From the NCBI RefSeq assembly GCF_009760405.1, contig NZ_WRPP01000001.1, positions 1,860,001-1,924,000 on the forward strand: a stretch of DNA of 64,000 bases, read 5' to 3'. The stretch comes from Nocardia terrae (GTDB lineage Bacteria; Actinomycetota; Actinomycetes; Mycobacteriales; Mycobacteriaceae). Of the stretch, positions 17,535-27,361 are shown in pieces (position 1 is the first letter of the stretch; every line of letters starts with the position of its first letter). The position numbers and the translations under genes were made by a program. The notes beneath the pieces are model-generated. The model was not told the origin of the DNA. It worked only from the letters and a program-made list of their open reading frames with translations, and ran no database searches.

Positions 17535-18815
17535 ATGTCGGACACCGTGTCGAGTCGTGCGGTCAGGGTGGTGATCCTGGGGATCAACTATGCCCCCGAG
17601 CCGACCGGGATCGCGCCGTACACAACGGGTCTCGCGGTGGGTCTGGCCGCCCGCGGCCATGACGTGCGGGTGCTCACCGGCGTCACGCACTACCCGGCGT
17701 GGCGGCGGGCCGGTGAGCCCACGACCTTTCGCGCCGAGGTCGACGCCGACGGGGTGCGGTTGCGTCGGCTGGACCATCACGTGCCGCGGACCGGTCGCGG
17801 ATGGGGCCGTGCCGCAATGGAATTGACCTTCGGACTGCAGGCGGTGACGACCCGCTGGCATCGTCCGGAGGTGATCCTGTGCATCACCCCGCCGCTGCTG
17901 GCCACGGCCATGGCGGTCGCCCGGGCCCGGCTGACCCCCGGTGCCCCGGCGGTCGGGGTGCTCGTGCACGACCTGTACAGCCGAGGCGTCGTCGAGACCG
18001 GGGCGCTGCCCCGGCCCGCCGCACGCGGGGTGCGCACGCTGGAGTCCGCCGCCTTCCGCCACGCCGACAGCGTCGCGGTGATCCACGACGGCCTGCGCGG
18101 TGATCTGGTGCGTGAGCTGGGCGTCGAGCGGGAGCGGATCCGGGTCATCCGCAACTGGAACCACGTGCCCGCGCCCGATCCGGCGGCCAGCGCGGCGTTC
18201 CGGGCCGCACGCGGGTGGTCCGAGGACGAGCTCGTCGTGCTGCACGCCGGGAACATCGGAACCAAACAGGGCCTCGAGAACGTCGTCGCCGCCGCCGAAT
18301 TGGCGGCGCGAGACCGACTCTCGGTTCGATTCGTGCTGCTGGGCGACGGCAATCAGCGCCGCCGGATCGAGGCCGCCGGAGCCGGGCTGCCCACCCTCGA
18401 GATCCTGCCGCCGGTCAGCGAGGCGGATTTCCCGTCGGCGCTCGGCGCTGCCGACGTGCTGCTGGTCAATGAGCTGCCGGGCGTGGCGCAGATGGCCGTG
18501 CCCAGCAAGCTGACGTCGTATTTCACCTCCGGCAAGCCGATTCTCGCGGCCGCCGAGGCCGCCGGGTACACCGCCCAGGAGATGACCGCCTCGGGCGCGG
18601 GCGTGGTCGTGCCCGGCGGCCGTCCGGAGCTGCTGCTCGCCGAGGCGGTCCGGATCGGCGCCGATCCGGTGCTCGGCGCCGAGTTCGGCGCGGCGGGACG
18701 GCGATACGCGACAGCGATGCTGAACAGCGAAGCCGCTCTGGACAGCTACGAGGAGTGGATAATCGAGTTGGCTCGCGCACGGGGGAGGGCGGTCGGATGG
18801 CCAAGCGCGCATTGA
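17535..18815 (+). CDS. WcaI-like GT4 glycosyltransferase
   Basis: 426 residues from ATG 17535. The N-terminus [19 protein letters not shown] is the signature of the WcaI group of colanic-acid-type transferases. The C-terminal GT4 domain has [15 protein letters not shown], an acidic loop and [18 protein letters not shown] fold; expected to extend the lipid-linked oligosaccharide, with fucose a plausible product context because gmd follows. Overlaps the gmd gene by 19 bases. Confidence 0.85.
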   Translation: MSDTVSSRAVRVVILGINYAPEPTGIAPYTTGLAVGLAARGHDVRVLTGVTHYPAWRRAGEPTTFRAEVDADGVRLRRLDHHVPRTGRGWGRAAMELTFGLQAVTTRWHRPEVILCITPPLLATAMAVARARLTPGAPAVGVLVHDLYSRGVVETGALPRPAARGVRTLESAAFRHADSVAVIHDGLRGDLVRELGVERERIRVIRNWNHVPAPDPAASAAFRAARGWSEDELVVLHAGNIGTKQGLENVVAAAELAARDRLSVRFVLLGDGNQRRRIEAAGAGLPTLEILPPVSEADFPSALGAADVLLVNELPGVAQMAVPSKLTSYFTSGKPILAAAEAAGYTAQEMTASGAGVVVPGGRPELLLAEAVRIGADPVLGAEFGAAGRRYATAMLNSEAALDSYEEWIIELARARGRAVGWPSAH

Positions 18816-19831
18816 TCACCGGGATAACCGGTCAGGACGGTTCGTATCTGGCCGAGCTGCTGCTCGGCAAGGGGTACGAGGTGCACGGGATCATCCGGCG
18901 TGCCTCGACCTTCAACACCAGGCGCATCGATCACCTGTATGTCGACCCGCACGATCCGCAGGCGCGGCTGTTCACCCACTACGGTGAACTGAACGACAGC
19001 GCCCGGCTCGCGAACCTCATCGAGCGGCTGCAGCCGGACGAGATCTACCACCTGGCCGCGCAGTCGCATGTCCGGGTCAGCTTCGATGAGCCCGAATACA
19101 CCTCGGAGACAACCGGTTTGGGGACCATCCGGCTGCTGGAGGCGATTCGGCAGATCGGGCTGGACTGCCGGTTCTACCAGGCGTCGAGTTCGGAGATGTT
19201 CGGCTCGTCGCCGCCGCCGCAGAACGAGCTGACGCCGCTGCATCCGCGGTCGCCCTACGGCACGGCCAAGATGTTCGCCTACTGGTCGACCCGCAACTAC
19301 CGCGAGGCGTACGGGATCTACGCCGTGAACGGCATTCTGTTCAACCATGAATCACCGCGCCGCGGTGAGACCTTCGTGACCCGCAAGATCACCCGTGCGG
19401 TCGCGCGGATCGCCGCCGGGCTCGATGAGCAGCTGTGGCTGGGCAGCGTCGACTCGATCCGGGACTGGGGGTACGCCCCGGAATACGTCGAGGGCATGTG
19501 GCGCATGCTGCAGCAGGACGAGCCCGACGATTACGTGCTCGCCACCGGGTGCGGGTATTCCGTGCGGGACTTCCTGGCCATGGCCTTCGATCGGGTCGGG
19601 CTCGACTGGGAGCGCTATGTCCGCTTCGACGACCGGTACCTGCGCCCGACGGAGGTGGATGTGATGATCGGTGACGCGTCGAAGGCCGCTGCGGCGCTCG
19701 GCTGGGATCCGAAGGTCCGGGCCCCGGAGTTGGCGCGGCTCATGGTCGATGCCGATATCGAGGTCTTGAAATCCGAGTCGCCGGTGTGGATCGATCGACC
19801 CGACCGTGCGGTCTGGAGTCAGCCTCGGTAG
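18797..19831 (+). CDS. gmd: GDP-mannose 4,6-dehydratase
   Basis: 344 residues, the normal family length. It carries the extended-SDR NADP site [13 protein letters not shown] (residues 8-20), the [12 protein letters not shown] segment, the SSSEMFG catalytic region and YGTAK with the active-site Tyr and Lys. It makes GDP-4-keto-6-deoxy-mannose, the precursor of GDP-fucose and other 6-deoxyhexoses. ATG 18797 is preceded by GGGAGGG. Its 3' end overlaps the convergent fcl gene by 13 bases, so the two pathway genes are transcribed towards each other. Confidence 0.96.
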   Translation: MAKRALITGITGQDGSYLAELLLGKGYEVHGIIRRASTFNTRRIDHLYVDPHDPQARLFTHYGELNDSARLANLIERLQPDEIYHLAAQSHVRVSFDEPEYTSETTGLGTIRLLEAIRQIGLDCRFYQASSSEMFGSSPPPQNELTPLHPRSPYGTAKMFAYWSTRNYREAYGIYAVNGILFNHESPRRGETFVTRKITRAVARIAAGLDEQLWLGSVDSIRDWGYAPEYVEGMWRMLQQDEPDDYVLATGCGYSVRDFLAMAFDRVGLDWERYVRFDDRYLRPTEVDVMIGDASKAAAALGWDPKVRAPELARLMVDADIEVLKSESPVWIDRPDRAVWSQPR

Positions 19832-20793
19832 TTCGACTGATTGTCGAGGAACCAGTGGTAGGTCGCCTTCAACCCGTCGGGCAGGGCGATCGCGGGCGGG
19901 CCCCAGCCCAGGCCGGTGAGCCGGGAGACGTCCAGCAGCTTCCGGTACGTACCGTCCGGTTGCGATGTATCCCAGTGGATTTCGCCCCGGAACCCGGCGA
20001 TCCCGGCGATCGTCGTCGCCAGCTCGGCCACGGTGACCTCCTGGCCGGTGCCGACATTGACCGGGCCGTCGCCGTCGTAGTTGTCGAGCAGGAACAGGCA
20101 CGCGTCGGCGAGGTCGTCGGCGTGGATGAACTCCCGCAGCGGCAGTCCCGTGCCCCAGCAGTGGACGACGGGCGTGTGGTCGCGGGCGGCCTCGTGAAAA
20201 CGGCGGATCAGACCGGGCACGACATGACTGGCCTCGGGGTGGAAGTTGTCACCGGGGCCGTAGACATTGGTGGGCAGCGCGCTGATGTAGGGCAGGCCGT
20301 ACTGCCGGCGAATCGCGGTGATCTGGGTGATACCAGCAAGTTTCGCAACGGCGTAGCCCTCGTTCGTGACCTCGAGCGGGCCGGTGAACAGGGCGTCCTC
20401 CCGGATCGGCACCGGGGCCGCCTTGGGATAGATGCAGCTCGAGCCGAGGAACAGGAACCGTTGCACGCCGGTGGCGACCGCGGCATCGAGCAGGTTGACC
20501 TGAATGCGCAGATTATCCGAGAGGAACTCCGCGCCGTGCGCCGCATTGGCCGCGATCCCGCCCACCCGGGCGGCGGCGTCGATCACGGCGTGCGGCCTTG
20601 TCCCGGCGAAGAATTCGGCGGTAGCCCGGGCGTCGCGCAGATCCAGCTCGGCCGAGTCACGCCCGACCAGATCGGTGAAACCCGCCGCGCGCAAACGCCG
20701 CCACAGCGCCGATCCGACCAGTCCGCGATGTCCTGCGACATACACTCGCGAATCGCGGGGGAGGGGCCCGCCGTGCCATTGCATGAACGCCAT
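19819..20793 (-). CDS. fcl: GDP-L-fucose synthase
   Basis: 324 residues from ATG 20793; ATG 20784 is an alternative and neither has a strong ribosome-binding site. The NADP-binding motif GHRGLVGSA, a GSSCIYP segment, YAVAK (catalytic Tyr/Lys) and [11 protein letters not shown] are all typical of the epimerase/reductase WcaG/Fcl. It converts the product of the dehydratase encoded at 18797-19831 to GDP-L-fucose, indicating fucose in the polysaccharide. Divergent from the GT26 gene at 20899. Confidence 0.94.
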   Translation of the reverse strand: MAFMQWHGGPLPRDSRVYVAGHRGLVGSALWRRLRAAGFTDLVGRDSAELDLRDARATAEFFAGTRPHAVIDAAARVGGIAANAAHGAEFLSDNLRIQVNLLDAAVATGVQRFLFLGSSCIYPKAAPVPIREDALFTGPLEVTNEGYAVAKLAGITQITAIRRQYGLPYISALPTNVYGPGDNFHPEASHVVPGLIRRFHEAARDHTPVVHCWGTGLPLREFIHADDLADACLFLLDNYDGDGPVNVGTGQEVTVAELATTIAGIAGFRGEIHWDTSQPDGTYRKLLDVSRLTGLGWGPPAIALPDGLKATYHWFLDNQSNYRG

Positions 20794-20898
20794 TCTGACA
20801 GAGTCCGCGGTCGCGAGTACGGGGTGCGAAGCCGGGCCGGATCGATATACTCCCTGTCGTACGGTCAGGCCGAAATCTCTTGGAAGGCAATCGGTCAG

Positions 20899-21708
20899 AT
20901 GAACGAATGCTCGCCGCCCTGGCCGCGAATGCTCGTCGGACACGTGCCCGTGGATCTCCTCGATCGTGATGCCGCGCTCGAGCTCGTTTTCACCGCGCTC
21001 TCGGATTCCGATCCGATCGCCGTGGTATCGGCCAACCTCGACCACATCCATCATTTCGCCGACGATGCCGCCTGGGACGAGCGGACGGCCGTGGGCGCGC
21101 CCGCGGGTGGATTGCGCTGGCTCACCCTGCTCGACGGTATGCCGTTGGTGCGCACCGCCAATGCCCGCAGCGGCCGGGAGTGGCCGAAACTGTCGGGCAG
21201 CGATCTCATTACGCCCATTCTCGAGCACGCGGCCGAGGCGCGGGCGCGGGTGGCGTTCCTCGGCGGAACCGCCGAAACCCACGAATTGCTGCTGCCCGCC
21301 CTCGCCGAACAGTTCCCGCGGCTCGAGGTCGCGGGGACGTGGGCGCCCGAACGGGCCGAGCTGACCGATCGCGTTGCGTCCGAGGCGATTGCCGCGCAGA
21401 TCAAGGCCGCCGAGGCCGACATTCTGGTCGTGGGTCTCGGGAAGCCGCGTCAGGAGCGGTGGATCGCCGAGTACGGGACGCAGACCGGCGCCAAGGCGCT
21501 GCTCGCGTTCGGGGCGGTCGTCGACTTCCTGGCCTGCCGGATCGCCCGGGTGCCCGAACGGGTCAGCAACGCCGGTGGCGAGTGGGCGTGGCGGCTCATG
21601 CTGGAGCCGCGGCGGCTGGCCCGGCGCTACCTGGTGCAGGGGCCGCCGGCGCTGGTGCGCTTGAAGCGCTCGGCGGTCGTACTCGAGGCCGCGCCGGCAT
21701 CGGCATGA
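20899..21708 (+). CDS. WecG/TagA/CpsF-family (GT26) glycosyltransferase
   Basis: 269 residues from ATG 20899. The family pattern is visible: VSANLDHIHHF near residue 45, LDGMPLV, then VAFLGGTAETHELLLPAL and VVGLGKPRQERWI near residue 178. GT26 enzymes usually transfer ManNAc-type sugars to a polyprenyl-linked acceptor as the second step of a repeat unit. No membrane helix is predicted; such enzymes sit at the membrane surface. Its stop overlaps the next ATG. Confidence 0.85.
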   Translation: MNECSPPWPRMLVGHVPVDLLDRDAALELVFTALSDSDPIAVVSANLDHIHHFADDAAWDERTAVGAPAGGLRWLTLLDGMPLVRTANARSGREWPKLSGSDLITPILEHAAEARARVAFLGGTAETHELLLPALAEQFPRLEVAGTWAPERAELTDRVASEAIAAQIKAAEADILVVGLGKPRQERWIAEYGTQTGAKALLAFGAVVDFLACRIARVPERVSNAGGEWAWRLMLEPRRLARRYLVQGPPALVRLKRSAVVLEAAPASA

Positions 21709-23009
21709 TCCGGGACAGGGCGGCGATTTCCCCTCGCGCGACAGGTCGTTCGTACCTGCCGGCGGCGGGCGCGTTCGCCCTGGTCGTCGGGCTCGCCGCG
21801 GTGATCGCCGCGACCGGGGTGATCGTCACCGCGGGCGGCAATGACCAGCGGGCCTTCCATTGGCCGTCGGTGCTGCAGATTCGCGGATCGTTCCCGCATC
21901 TCGATGTCGTCGGGCTGAACACCGCGACCGGGCCGCTCTATCACCTCGCGGTCGCGGCGATCGCGGGGCCGCTCGGGCTCGGTGAGCACGGCACCCAGGT
22001 GGTCGGCGCGCTGTTCGCGGGATGCCTTGCGGGGCTTGCTGTTCAGTACGCGCGCTCCGTGCCGACCTGGTATCTGTGCGCGCTCGCGGTGGCGCCGCTG
22101 CTGCTGTCGGCGTACTTCTGGCAGTCGGCGCTGTGGATGCTCACCGACGACGCGGCGCTGCTGTTCGCGATGGCGGCGATGATCCTGATGATCGCGGACC
22201 CGACGACCCGGGGGCGGGTCGCGGTCGGTGTGCTCGTCGCCGCGGCGATCGCGACGCGGCAGACCTTCGTCTGGTTGCTGGCGCCCGCGGTGTTGTCGTG
22301 TGTGGATCCGGTGCGCCCGCGCCATGCTCGGCGTGCGACGCTGCGCGATGCCGCGCTGGTCGCGGTGCCCGGTGTGGTGGTGCTGGCCGGGCTGATCGTG
22401 TTGTGGGGCGGGCTGACTCCGCCGGCCATGCGGCAGTTCAATGCCGCGAATCCGAGTTGGACGGCCATCGCGTTCACCTTCGCGGTCGCGGCGATCTTCG
22501 CGGTGCCGGTGCTGGCGGCGGTGGCCGATGCCGCCGCGGTGCGGGCGCATCTGGCCGCCGAGATCGTCACCGGCGTGGTCGTCGCCGTCCCCGCCCTCGT
22601 CTTCCGCAGCACGGCAACGAAATTCCCCGATGATTCGCGGCGCGGTGGCGTGCTGTGGACGCTGGTCGGGAAGCTTCCGGCGCTGGACGGGCGTTCGCCG
22701 GTGCTCGCCGTGCTCGCCTTCGCCGGCGGGTTCGCCTGTGCCGCGGTGTTCTTCGTGCTGGAGCGGCGGACCGCGGTGGTCATGGCGGCGGCGCTGGTGG
22801 CGCTGGCCGTGGTGACCGCGCCGGGATCGCAGCTGTACCAGAAGTACGCCGAGTTGCCGATCGCCATGCTGAGCGTGCTGGTGATCGTCGCCGTGGCGCG
22901 GACCGGCAGGCTGTCGCGGACCTGGCCGCTGGCCGGGCTCGCGACGTTCCAGTTCGTCGCGACCGCGGGCATCGTCGGTGTTCCCGTCGTCCGGGCCTTG
23001 GGTGGCTGA
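21705..23009 (+). CDS. GT-C-like polytopic membrane glycosyltransferase, ALG10/DIE2-like
   Basis: 434 residues, about 10-11 membrane helices. After the first helix the outward loop carries GGNDQRAFHWPS and LNTATGPLYHL, resembling the first loop of the eukaryotic ALG10/DIE2 glucosyltransferases and other GT-C enzymes, where an acidic residue is catalytic (Asp in NDQR here). If correct, it uses a polyprenyl-phosphate sugar donor on the outer face to decorate the polymer. Coupled by ATGA to the GT26 gene and followed directly by the GH16 gene. The GT-C assignment is from layout, not a strong motif. Confidence 0.6.
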   Translation: MIRDRAAISPRATGRSYLPAAGAFALVVGLAAVIAATGVIVTAGGNDQRAFHWPSVLQIRGSFPHLDVVGLNTATGPLYHLAVAAIAGPLGLGEHGTQVVGALFAGCLAGLAVQYARSVPTWYLCALAVAPLLLSAYFWQSALWMLTDDAALLFAMAAMILMIADPTTRGRVAVGVLVAAAIATRQTFVWLLAPAVLSCVDPVRPRHARRATLRDAALVAVPGVVVLAGLIVLWGGLTPPAMRQFNAANPSWTAIAFTFAVAAIFAVPVLAAVADAAAVRAHLAAEIVTGVVVAVPALVFRSTATKFPDDSRRGGVLWTLVGKLPALDGRSPVLAVLAFAGGFACAAVFFVLERRTAVVMAAALVALAVVTAPGSQLYQKYAELPIAMLSVLVIVAVARTGRLSRTWPLAGLATFQFVATAGIVGVPVVRALGG

Positions 23010-23945
23010 GTGCGCATCGATCGACTCGCGGCGATGCTGTCGCTCTCCCTGTCCGTCGCGCTGGTGCTGGCCGGATGTGTCGGGCCGCGCGATCAGGGCC
23101 CGACCACCTGTACCGCCGAGACCATGACCACCGCCACCTGCACCCCGCCCCCGGCGGACGCCGCGCCGGGCAAGAAGTGGAAGGTGATCTTCGAGGAGCA
23201 GTTCGACGGATCCGATTACGACCGTACGAAATTGACGCCGTGCTTCGACTGGAATTTCGGCGGCTGCACGAGCAGCTTCAACTCCGGGCGTGAGACCTAT
23301 CGGCCCGAGCAGGTCCGGGTCGGTGGCGGGTACGCGCGGCTCGTCGGTGAGCCGCTGGTTCCGCCGTCGCCGGATCCGGCGTGTTTCCAGTCGGTCTGCA
23401 CCTACAAGAGCGGGATGCTCTCGACCGCGCGGCCCGATGCGCGCAGTGACAAGTATCTGTTCTCCTTCACCTACGGCTATACCGAGGCCCGCGTGAAGTT
23501 TCCGGCGGTGGCGGGATTCTTCACGGCGTTCTGGATGCTGCCGACCAATCCGCAGTACGAGTACCGCAGCGAGATCGACATCGTCGAGGCGCTCGGCGGC
23601 AATCCGCAGAACATGTTCATGACCTACGCCTATGACGGGCGGTCGAAGTCGTACCGCGTCAACAAGACTCCCTCCGACAACGGCGCCTGTCCGGTGCGCG
23701 ACTACGCGCAGGATTGGGTGCGGTTCGGTGTCGACTGGGAACCCGATCACATCGCCTGGTACATCAACGGTGTTCGCTGCGGCGAGTTCACCGATGCCGG
23801 TGCGATCGAGAACGGGCCGATGCAACTGATTCTCAATATGACGATCGACAACGACTGGGAGCGCAACGAGGGGTCGACGCTCGCCGATCTGAGTCGGACC
23901 GCCGAGCTCGATGTGGATTATCTGCGGGTCTTTCAGCAGCAATAG
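23010..23945 (+). CDS. GH16-family glucanase-like lipoprotein
   Basis: 311 residues, GTG start immediately after the upstream TGA. The signal peptide ends in a lipobox (VLAGC, Cys about residue 23), so the enzyme is probably lipid-anchored outside the membrane. The mature part shows the GH16 pattern: FEEQFDG, the catalytic EIDIVE (two Glu about five residues apart) near residue 193, and WEPDHIAWYINGV. GH16 enzymes cut or transglycosylate beta-1,3/1,4-glucans and galactans. Within this locus it likely trims or remodels the exported polysaccharide. Confidence 0.9.
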   Translation: MRIDRLAAMLSLSLSVALVLAGCVGPRDQGPTTCTAETMTTATCTPPPADAAPGKKWKVIFEEQFDGSDYDRTKLTPCFDWNFGGCTSSFNSGRETYRPEQVRVGGGYARLVGEPLVPPSPDPACFQSVCTYKSGMLSTARPDARSDKYLFSFTYGYTEARVKFPAVAGFFTAFWMLPTNPQYEYRSEIDIVEALGGNPQNMFMTYAYDGRSKSYRVNKTPSDNGACPVRDYAQDWVRFGVDWEPDHIAWYINGVRCGEFTDAGAIENGPMQLILNMTIDNDWERNEGSTLADLSRTAELDVDYLRVFQQQ

Positions 23946-23953
23946 GGGGATAA

Positions 23954-25729
23954 ATGAATTCGCGCGTCACCACGATCTCGATCGTCATCGTGACCTACAA
24001 CAGCGCCACCGACATCCCGCTGCTGCTCGACGACTTGCGCGCCGAGGCGCGTGACACCGAATTGCGGGTCATCGTGGTCGACAACGAGTCGGCCGACGGG
24101 ACAGCCGATGTCGTGCGCGGCTATCCCGAGGTCATATTCGTGGCCTCGGGCGGGAATCTCGGTTACGCGGGCGGAATCAATATCGGGCTCAGGCATGTCG
24201 GGAGTTGTGACGCGGTCCTGATTCTCAATCCGGATCTGCGGGTGCGGCCCGGCGCCATCGCCGCGATGGCGGACGTGCTCGACGGCGACTCGGGCATCGG
24301 GGCCGTGGTGCCCCTGATCCTGGACACCGCGGGGAAGCCGCACATCTCGCTGTGCCGTGAGCCGTCGGTGACGCGGGCCTTCGGCGACGCGCTGTTCGGC
24401 AGCCGGATCTGGCGGGAGCGACCGGCGTGGCTGTCGGAATTCGACTATCGCGCGGGCAGTTACGAGCGGGCCCACGAGGTCGACTGGGCCACCGGCGCGT
24501 GCCTGCTCGTGCGCGGGTCGCTGGCGGCCGAACTGGGGGAGTGGAACGAGGAGTTCTTCCTGTACTCGGAGGAGACCGAGTATTTCCGGCGGATCCGCAC
24601 GAGCGGGCACGTGGTGCGATTCGCCCCGTCGGCCGTCGTTCAGCATCGGCTGGGCGGTTCGGGGACGTCCCCGGCGCTCGCGACGCTGTTGGAGGTCAAC
24701 CGGGTCCGTTATGTCGAAATGCACCACGGCCGTTGGTACGCGGGGTTGTTCCGGGCGGTCGTCGCCCTCGCGGCGGTGTTGCGTGCCTACAATGCCGACC
24801 AGCGCCGCACCCTGGAGTTCGTGTTGCGCAGGGACCGGTGGAAGGACCTGCCGAAGGCAACCAAACCGCCTGTGGCGGAAGTGCTTTCCGGTGAACTCGG
24901 CCGAGGCGCGGTCATCGTCCCGGCCTACGACGAATCCGCCGTGATCGAACGCACGCTGCGCCCGTTGAGCGCGGCCGTCGTCGCCGGCTACTTCGAACTG
25001 ATCGTCGTGGCCAACGGCTGCACCGACGACACCGCCGAGCGGGCCCGCGCCATCCCCGGCGTCCAGGTCGTCGAACTGCCGGTCGGCTCGAAACCGCTGG
25101 CGCTCAACACCGGTGACAGCGTCGCGACATTGTGGCCGCGCCTGTACCTCGACGCCGACATCAGGATCACCGCGGCCACCGTGCTGGCGGTCCTCGACCG
25201 CCTCGCCCGCGGCGATGTGCTCGCCGCGCGCCCGTCGTTCCGCTACGACTCCGGCGGCGCGAGCCCCATCGTGCGCAGCTACTACCGCGCCCGCCGCAAG
25301 ATGGCAGCCCACCAGAACGCCCTGTGGTGGGCAGGCGTCTTCGGCCTGAACGCCGAGGGCCACAAGCGATTCGGCGAGTTCCCCGACGTCACCGGCGACG
25401 ACATGTTCGTCGACACCCAATTCGACGACTCGGAGAAAACGGTCGTCGAGACCGACCCGTCGATCTGGACCACCCCCACCGACCTCACCGGCCTGCTGAC
25501 CGTCCTGACCCGACACCACCGGGGCAACACCGAACTGCTCGAGCACGATCCGGAGCGAACCCCGAACACGGGTCCGGCGACCGCCCGCGCAATCCTCCGC
25601 ACGATCACCGGACCACGTTCGGCCTTCGACGCCGCGACCTACCTCGTCACCGCCCTCGCGGCCCGCCGCCGAGCATCCCGCAGTGCCGCCCGCTGGGAAC
25701 GCGACAACACCAGCCGCTCAACCGAATAG
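23954..25729 (+). CDS. Double GT2 glycosyltransferase (two catalytic domains)
   Basis: 591 residues; GGGGGATAA precedes ATG 23954. The first GT2 domain (about 5-280) starts ISIVIVTYNSATDIP, with VVDNESADGT and ILNPDLRV, resembling rhamnosyltransferases. The second (about 312-590) starts GAVIVPAYDESAVIERTL with VVANGCTDDTAERA and YLDADIRI, a separate GT2 nucleotide-binding region. One polypeptide could thus add two successive sugars. The C-terminal region after residue 540 is Arg-rich. Last gene of the polysaccharide locus on this strand. Confidence 0.85.
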   Translation: MNSRVTTISIVIVTYNSATDIPLLLDDLRAEARDTELRVIVVDNESADGTADVVRGYPEVIFVASGGNLGYAGGINIGLRHVGSCDAVLILNPDLRVRPGAIAAMADVLDGDSGIGAVVPLILDTAGKPHISLCREPSVTRAFGDALFGSRIWRERPAWLSEFDYRAGSYERAHEVDWATGACLLVRGSLAAELGEWNEEFFLYSEETEYFRRIRTSGHVVRFAPSAVVQHRLGGSGTSPALATLLEVNRVRYVEMHHGRWYAGLFRAVVALAAVLRAYNADQRRTLEFVLRRDRWKDLPKATKPPVAEVLSGELGRGAVIVPAYDESAVIERTLRPLSAAVVAGYFELIVVANGCTDDTAERARAIPGVQVVELPVGSKPLALNTGDSVATLWPRLYLDADIRITAATVLAVLDRLARGDVLAARPSFRYDSGGASPIVRSYYRARRKMAAHQNALWWAGVFGLNAEGHKRFGEFPDVTGDDMFVDTQFDDSEKTVVETDPSIWTTPTDLTGLLTVLTRHHRGNTELLEHDPERTPNTGPATARAILRTITGPRSAFDAATYLVTALAARRRASRSAARWERDNTSRSTE

Positions 25730-25754
25730 CCGCGCCGAAATCGCCGGGGCGCGG
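25730..25754 (+). terminator. Possible weak terminator hairpin after the double GT2 gene
   Basis: Directly after the stop codon, CCGCGCC (25730-25736) can pair with GGCGCGG (25748-25754) across an 11-base loop. There is no T tract. It is placed where the polysaccharide locus ends; support is structural only. Confidence 0.3.
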
Positions 25755-26007
25755 GCACGTCGATGGTGACTTCGCCGCAGTCTCCCACGTGCCGCTCGCG
25801 TCGAATCGACCCGGCGGACGCTGAAAGCGACCGGACGAGCGGCATGGCAGGTGCTGGCCGGCGCGGCCGAAGAGCAGAAACTCAACGGCCAGTTGATATC
25901 CGATTCAGCGGCCACGACGCGGGGTTTCTGGTAGCCAGCTGGACCAGGACTACGGATCCCGAACTCTGACGTGCGCCCCGGACCGTGGCAACCGAGAGCC
26001 TCGCCCT

Positions 26008-26424
26008 TCATGTGGCGCTATGACCGATCCGGCGACGAGCTTCCCGCACCAGCGGACTCACGAGAAACATCTCCTCGGGAGCGGAGGCCCCCAGGCACGC
26101 CCAGTACTCGAGTCTCAGCGCGATTCCTGGCGCGTGCGTGGCGTCCCACACCGCAACCAGTGCGCCGACCAACGGCTCCGTCCGTTCCCACTGATCGTGT
26201 TGCACCGGCGTGATGGCCAAATCATCTTCAGCGGATTCGAGGACCAGGTCCACCAACCAGAAACTCAGCTCCCATTCGGCTTTGTTCGCGAGCAGCAGAC
26301 CAATGAATTCATCGAGCCGGGCCTGATCGGATACCTCGATAGGCCAGTCCTGCATCCAGCTCTCGTGCACGATGCCAGCCAACTCTGCCACTCGCGCCGC
26401 CGACTCCCGGTCCGGATAGATCAT
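26008..26424 (-). CDS. Hypothetical protein
   Basis: 138 residues from ATG 26424 (MIYPDRESAARVAELAG). Composition is acidic with several Trp residues (ESWMQDWP, WELSFWLVDLVLES, YWACLGASAPEEMF), suggesting a compact helical cytoplasmic protein. No family recognised. It is transcribed divergently from the acetyltransferase gene starting at 26570. Small acidic proteins of this kind are common in actinobacterial accessory regions; no function is claimed. Confidence 0.55.
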   Translation of the reverse strand: MIYPDRESAARVAELAGIVHESWMQDWPIEVSDQARLDEFIGLLLANKAEWELSFWLVDLVLESAEDDLAITPVQHDQWERTEPLVGALVAVWDATHAPGIALRLEYWACLGASAPEEMFLVSPLVREARRRIGHSAT

Positions 26425-26569
26425 GCCGCCGAACGTAGCCAACACCGCGATCCTCGGCGACGGAGTTATCACTCCGCCAAGCGCAACGGCCCCTGGGCAT
26501 TTCGGGGCCGCCTCCGTGTCCCCTTCTGCCGAGTGTCCATTCGCCGGTCGGATGCGCGAGTATGGCGGG

Positions 26570-27148
26570 ATGGCGAGCGACAACTTCATGCTGATCCACG
26601 ATGCCGAGCTCCTTGCCCAGGGCGAACGGGTCCTCGGGGCCGAGTTCAAAGCGATGCACGAGCGGGTTGTGCAGGTCACGGAATTGACCTCCCGCCTCAA
26701 CGTCCTGCCCTTCGACGACGAGACCGGAAAGGCGGCCCTACTCGAACAGATCCTGGGCCGCCCTCTCCCAACCGGAGTCACGATCTACCCGCCCTTCTAC
26801 ACCGACCACGGACTACACCTCGACTTGGCCGAGCGCGTATTCATCAATCAGGGATGCACTTTCCTGGACTACGCCGGTATCCGATTGGGCAAAGGCGTGA
26901 TGATCGGCCCGAAGGCCACGTTCATCACCATGGGCCACCCGGTAGACCCGGAGGAACGGCGCCGATTCCTCACCGGCGCACCGATCGACGTGGCGGACAA
27001 CGTCTGGATCGGTGCCGGAGCAACGATCCTGCCCGGCGTCAGCATCGGGCGCGACGCCGTGGTCGCCGCAGGTGCGGTCGTGGCCGATGACGTACCAGCG
27101 AGAAGCTTGGTCGCCGGCCCCAAGGCCACGGTGCGCCGAGACTGGTAG
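26570..27148 (+). CDS. Maltose/galactoside-type sugar O-acetyltransferase
   Basis: 192 residues. The N-terminal helical segment is followed by a left-handed beta-helix: FYTDHGLHLDLAERVFIN, FLDYAGIRLG, TMGHPVDPEERR, and VWIGAGATILPGVSIGRDAVVAAGAVV. This is the Maa/LacA/NodL signature, with the catalytic His in the GHPVD loop. It acetylates a free sugar or oligosaccharide from acetyl-CoA. ATG 26570 follows GGCGGG; an ATG at 26552 is an alternative. Not in an evident operon. Its 3' end faces a palindromic repeat at 27181. Confidence 0.88.
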   Translation: MASDNFMLIHDAELLAQGERVLGAEFKAMHERVVQVTELTSRLNVLPFDDETGKAALLEQILGRPLPTGVTIYPPFYTDHGLHLDLAERVFINQGCTFLDYAGIRLGKGVMIGPKATFITMGHPVDPEERRRFLTGAPIDVADNVWIGAGATILPGVSIGRDAVVAAGAVVADDVPARSLVAGPKATVRRDW

Positions 27149-27180
27149 CACGAGGCACCAGCGGTTCCGCCTTCGGTGCA

Positions 27181-27259
27181 GTGGGCCTATCGTGCACAAT
27201 TCGCTGCCGGAAGGCAGTTTTCCGCCAATTCCACTGCCTCAGTGCACGTTTAGGCCCAC
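27181..27259. repeat. Structured palindromic intergenic repeat, copy A
   Basis: A 79-base element bounded by TGGGCCTA-CGTGCAC and its inverted counterpart GTGCACG-TAGGCCCA, with a 1-2 base bulge. An inner stem AGGCAGT/ACTGCCT lies inside the loop. A second copy at 52976-53054 keeps the outer arms and the 24-base block after the left arm, while the loop centre differs. Both copies lie between the 3' ends of convergent genes, here the acetyltransferase (+) and the gene at 27362 (-). This fits a bidirectional terminator or a miniature mobile/REP-like repeat. Confidence 0.7.
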
Positions 27260-27361
27260 GACCAACTTCGCGGCAACGCGCGCTCACCCCGATTACACGA
27301 CATCCGACCAGGGACTGATGAGCTGATAGCGGCGATCGATCTCTGTTGATCTTGGGGCAGG

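Noticed and set aside
27012..27326. Small coding frame sharing a peptide with another at 52967-53320
   Set aside because: The shared peptide is entirely explained by the repeated palindromic DNA element; the frames have no ribosome-binding site and overlap real genes.
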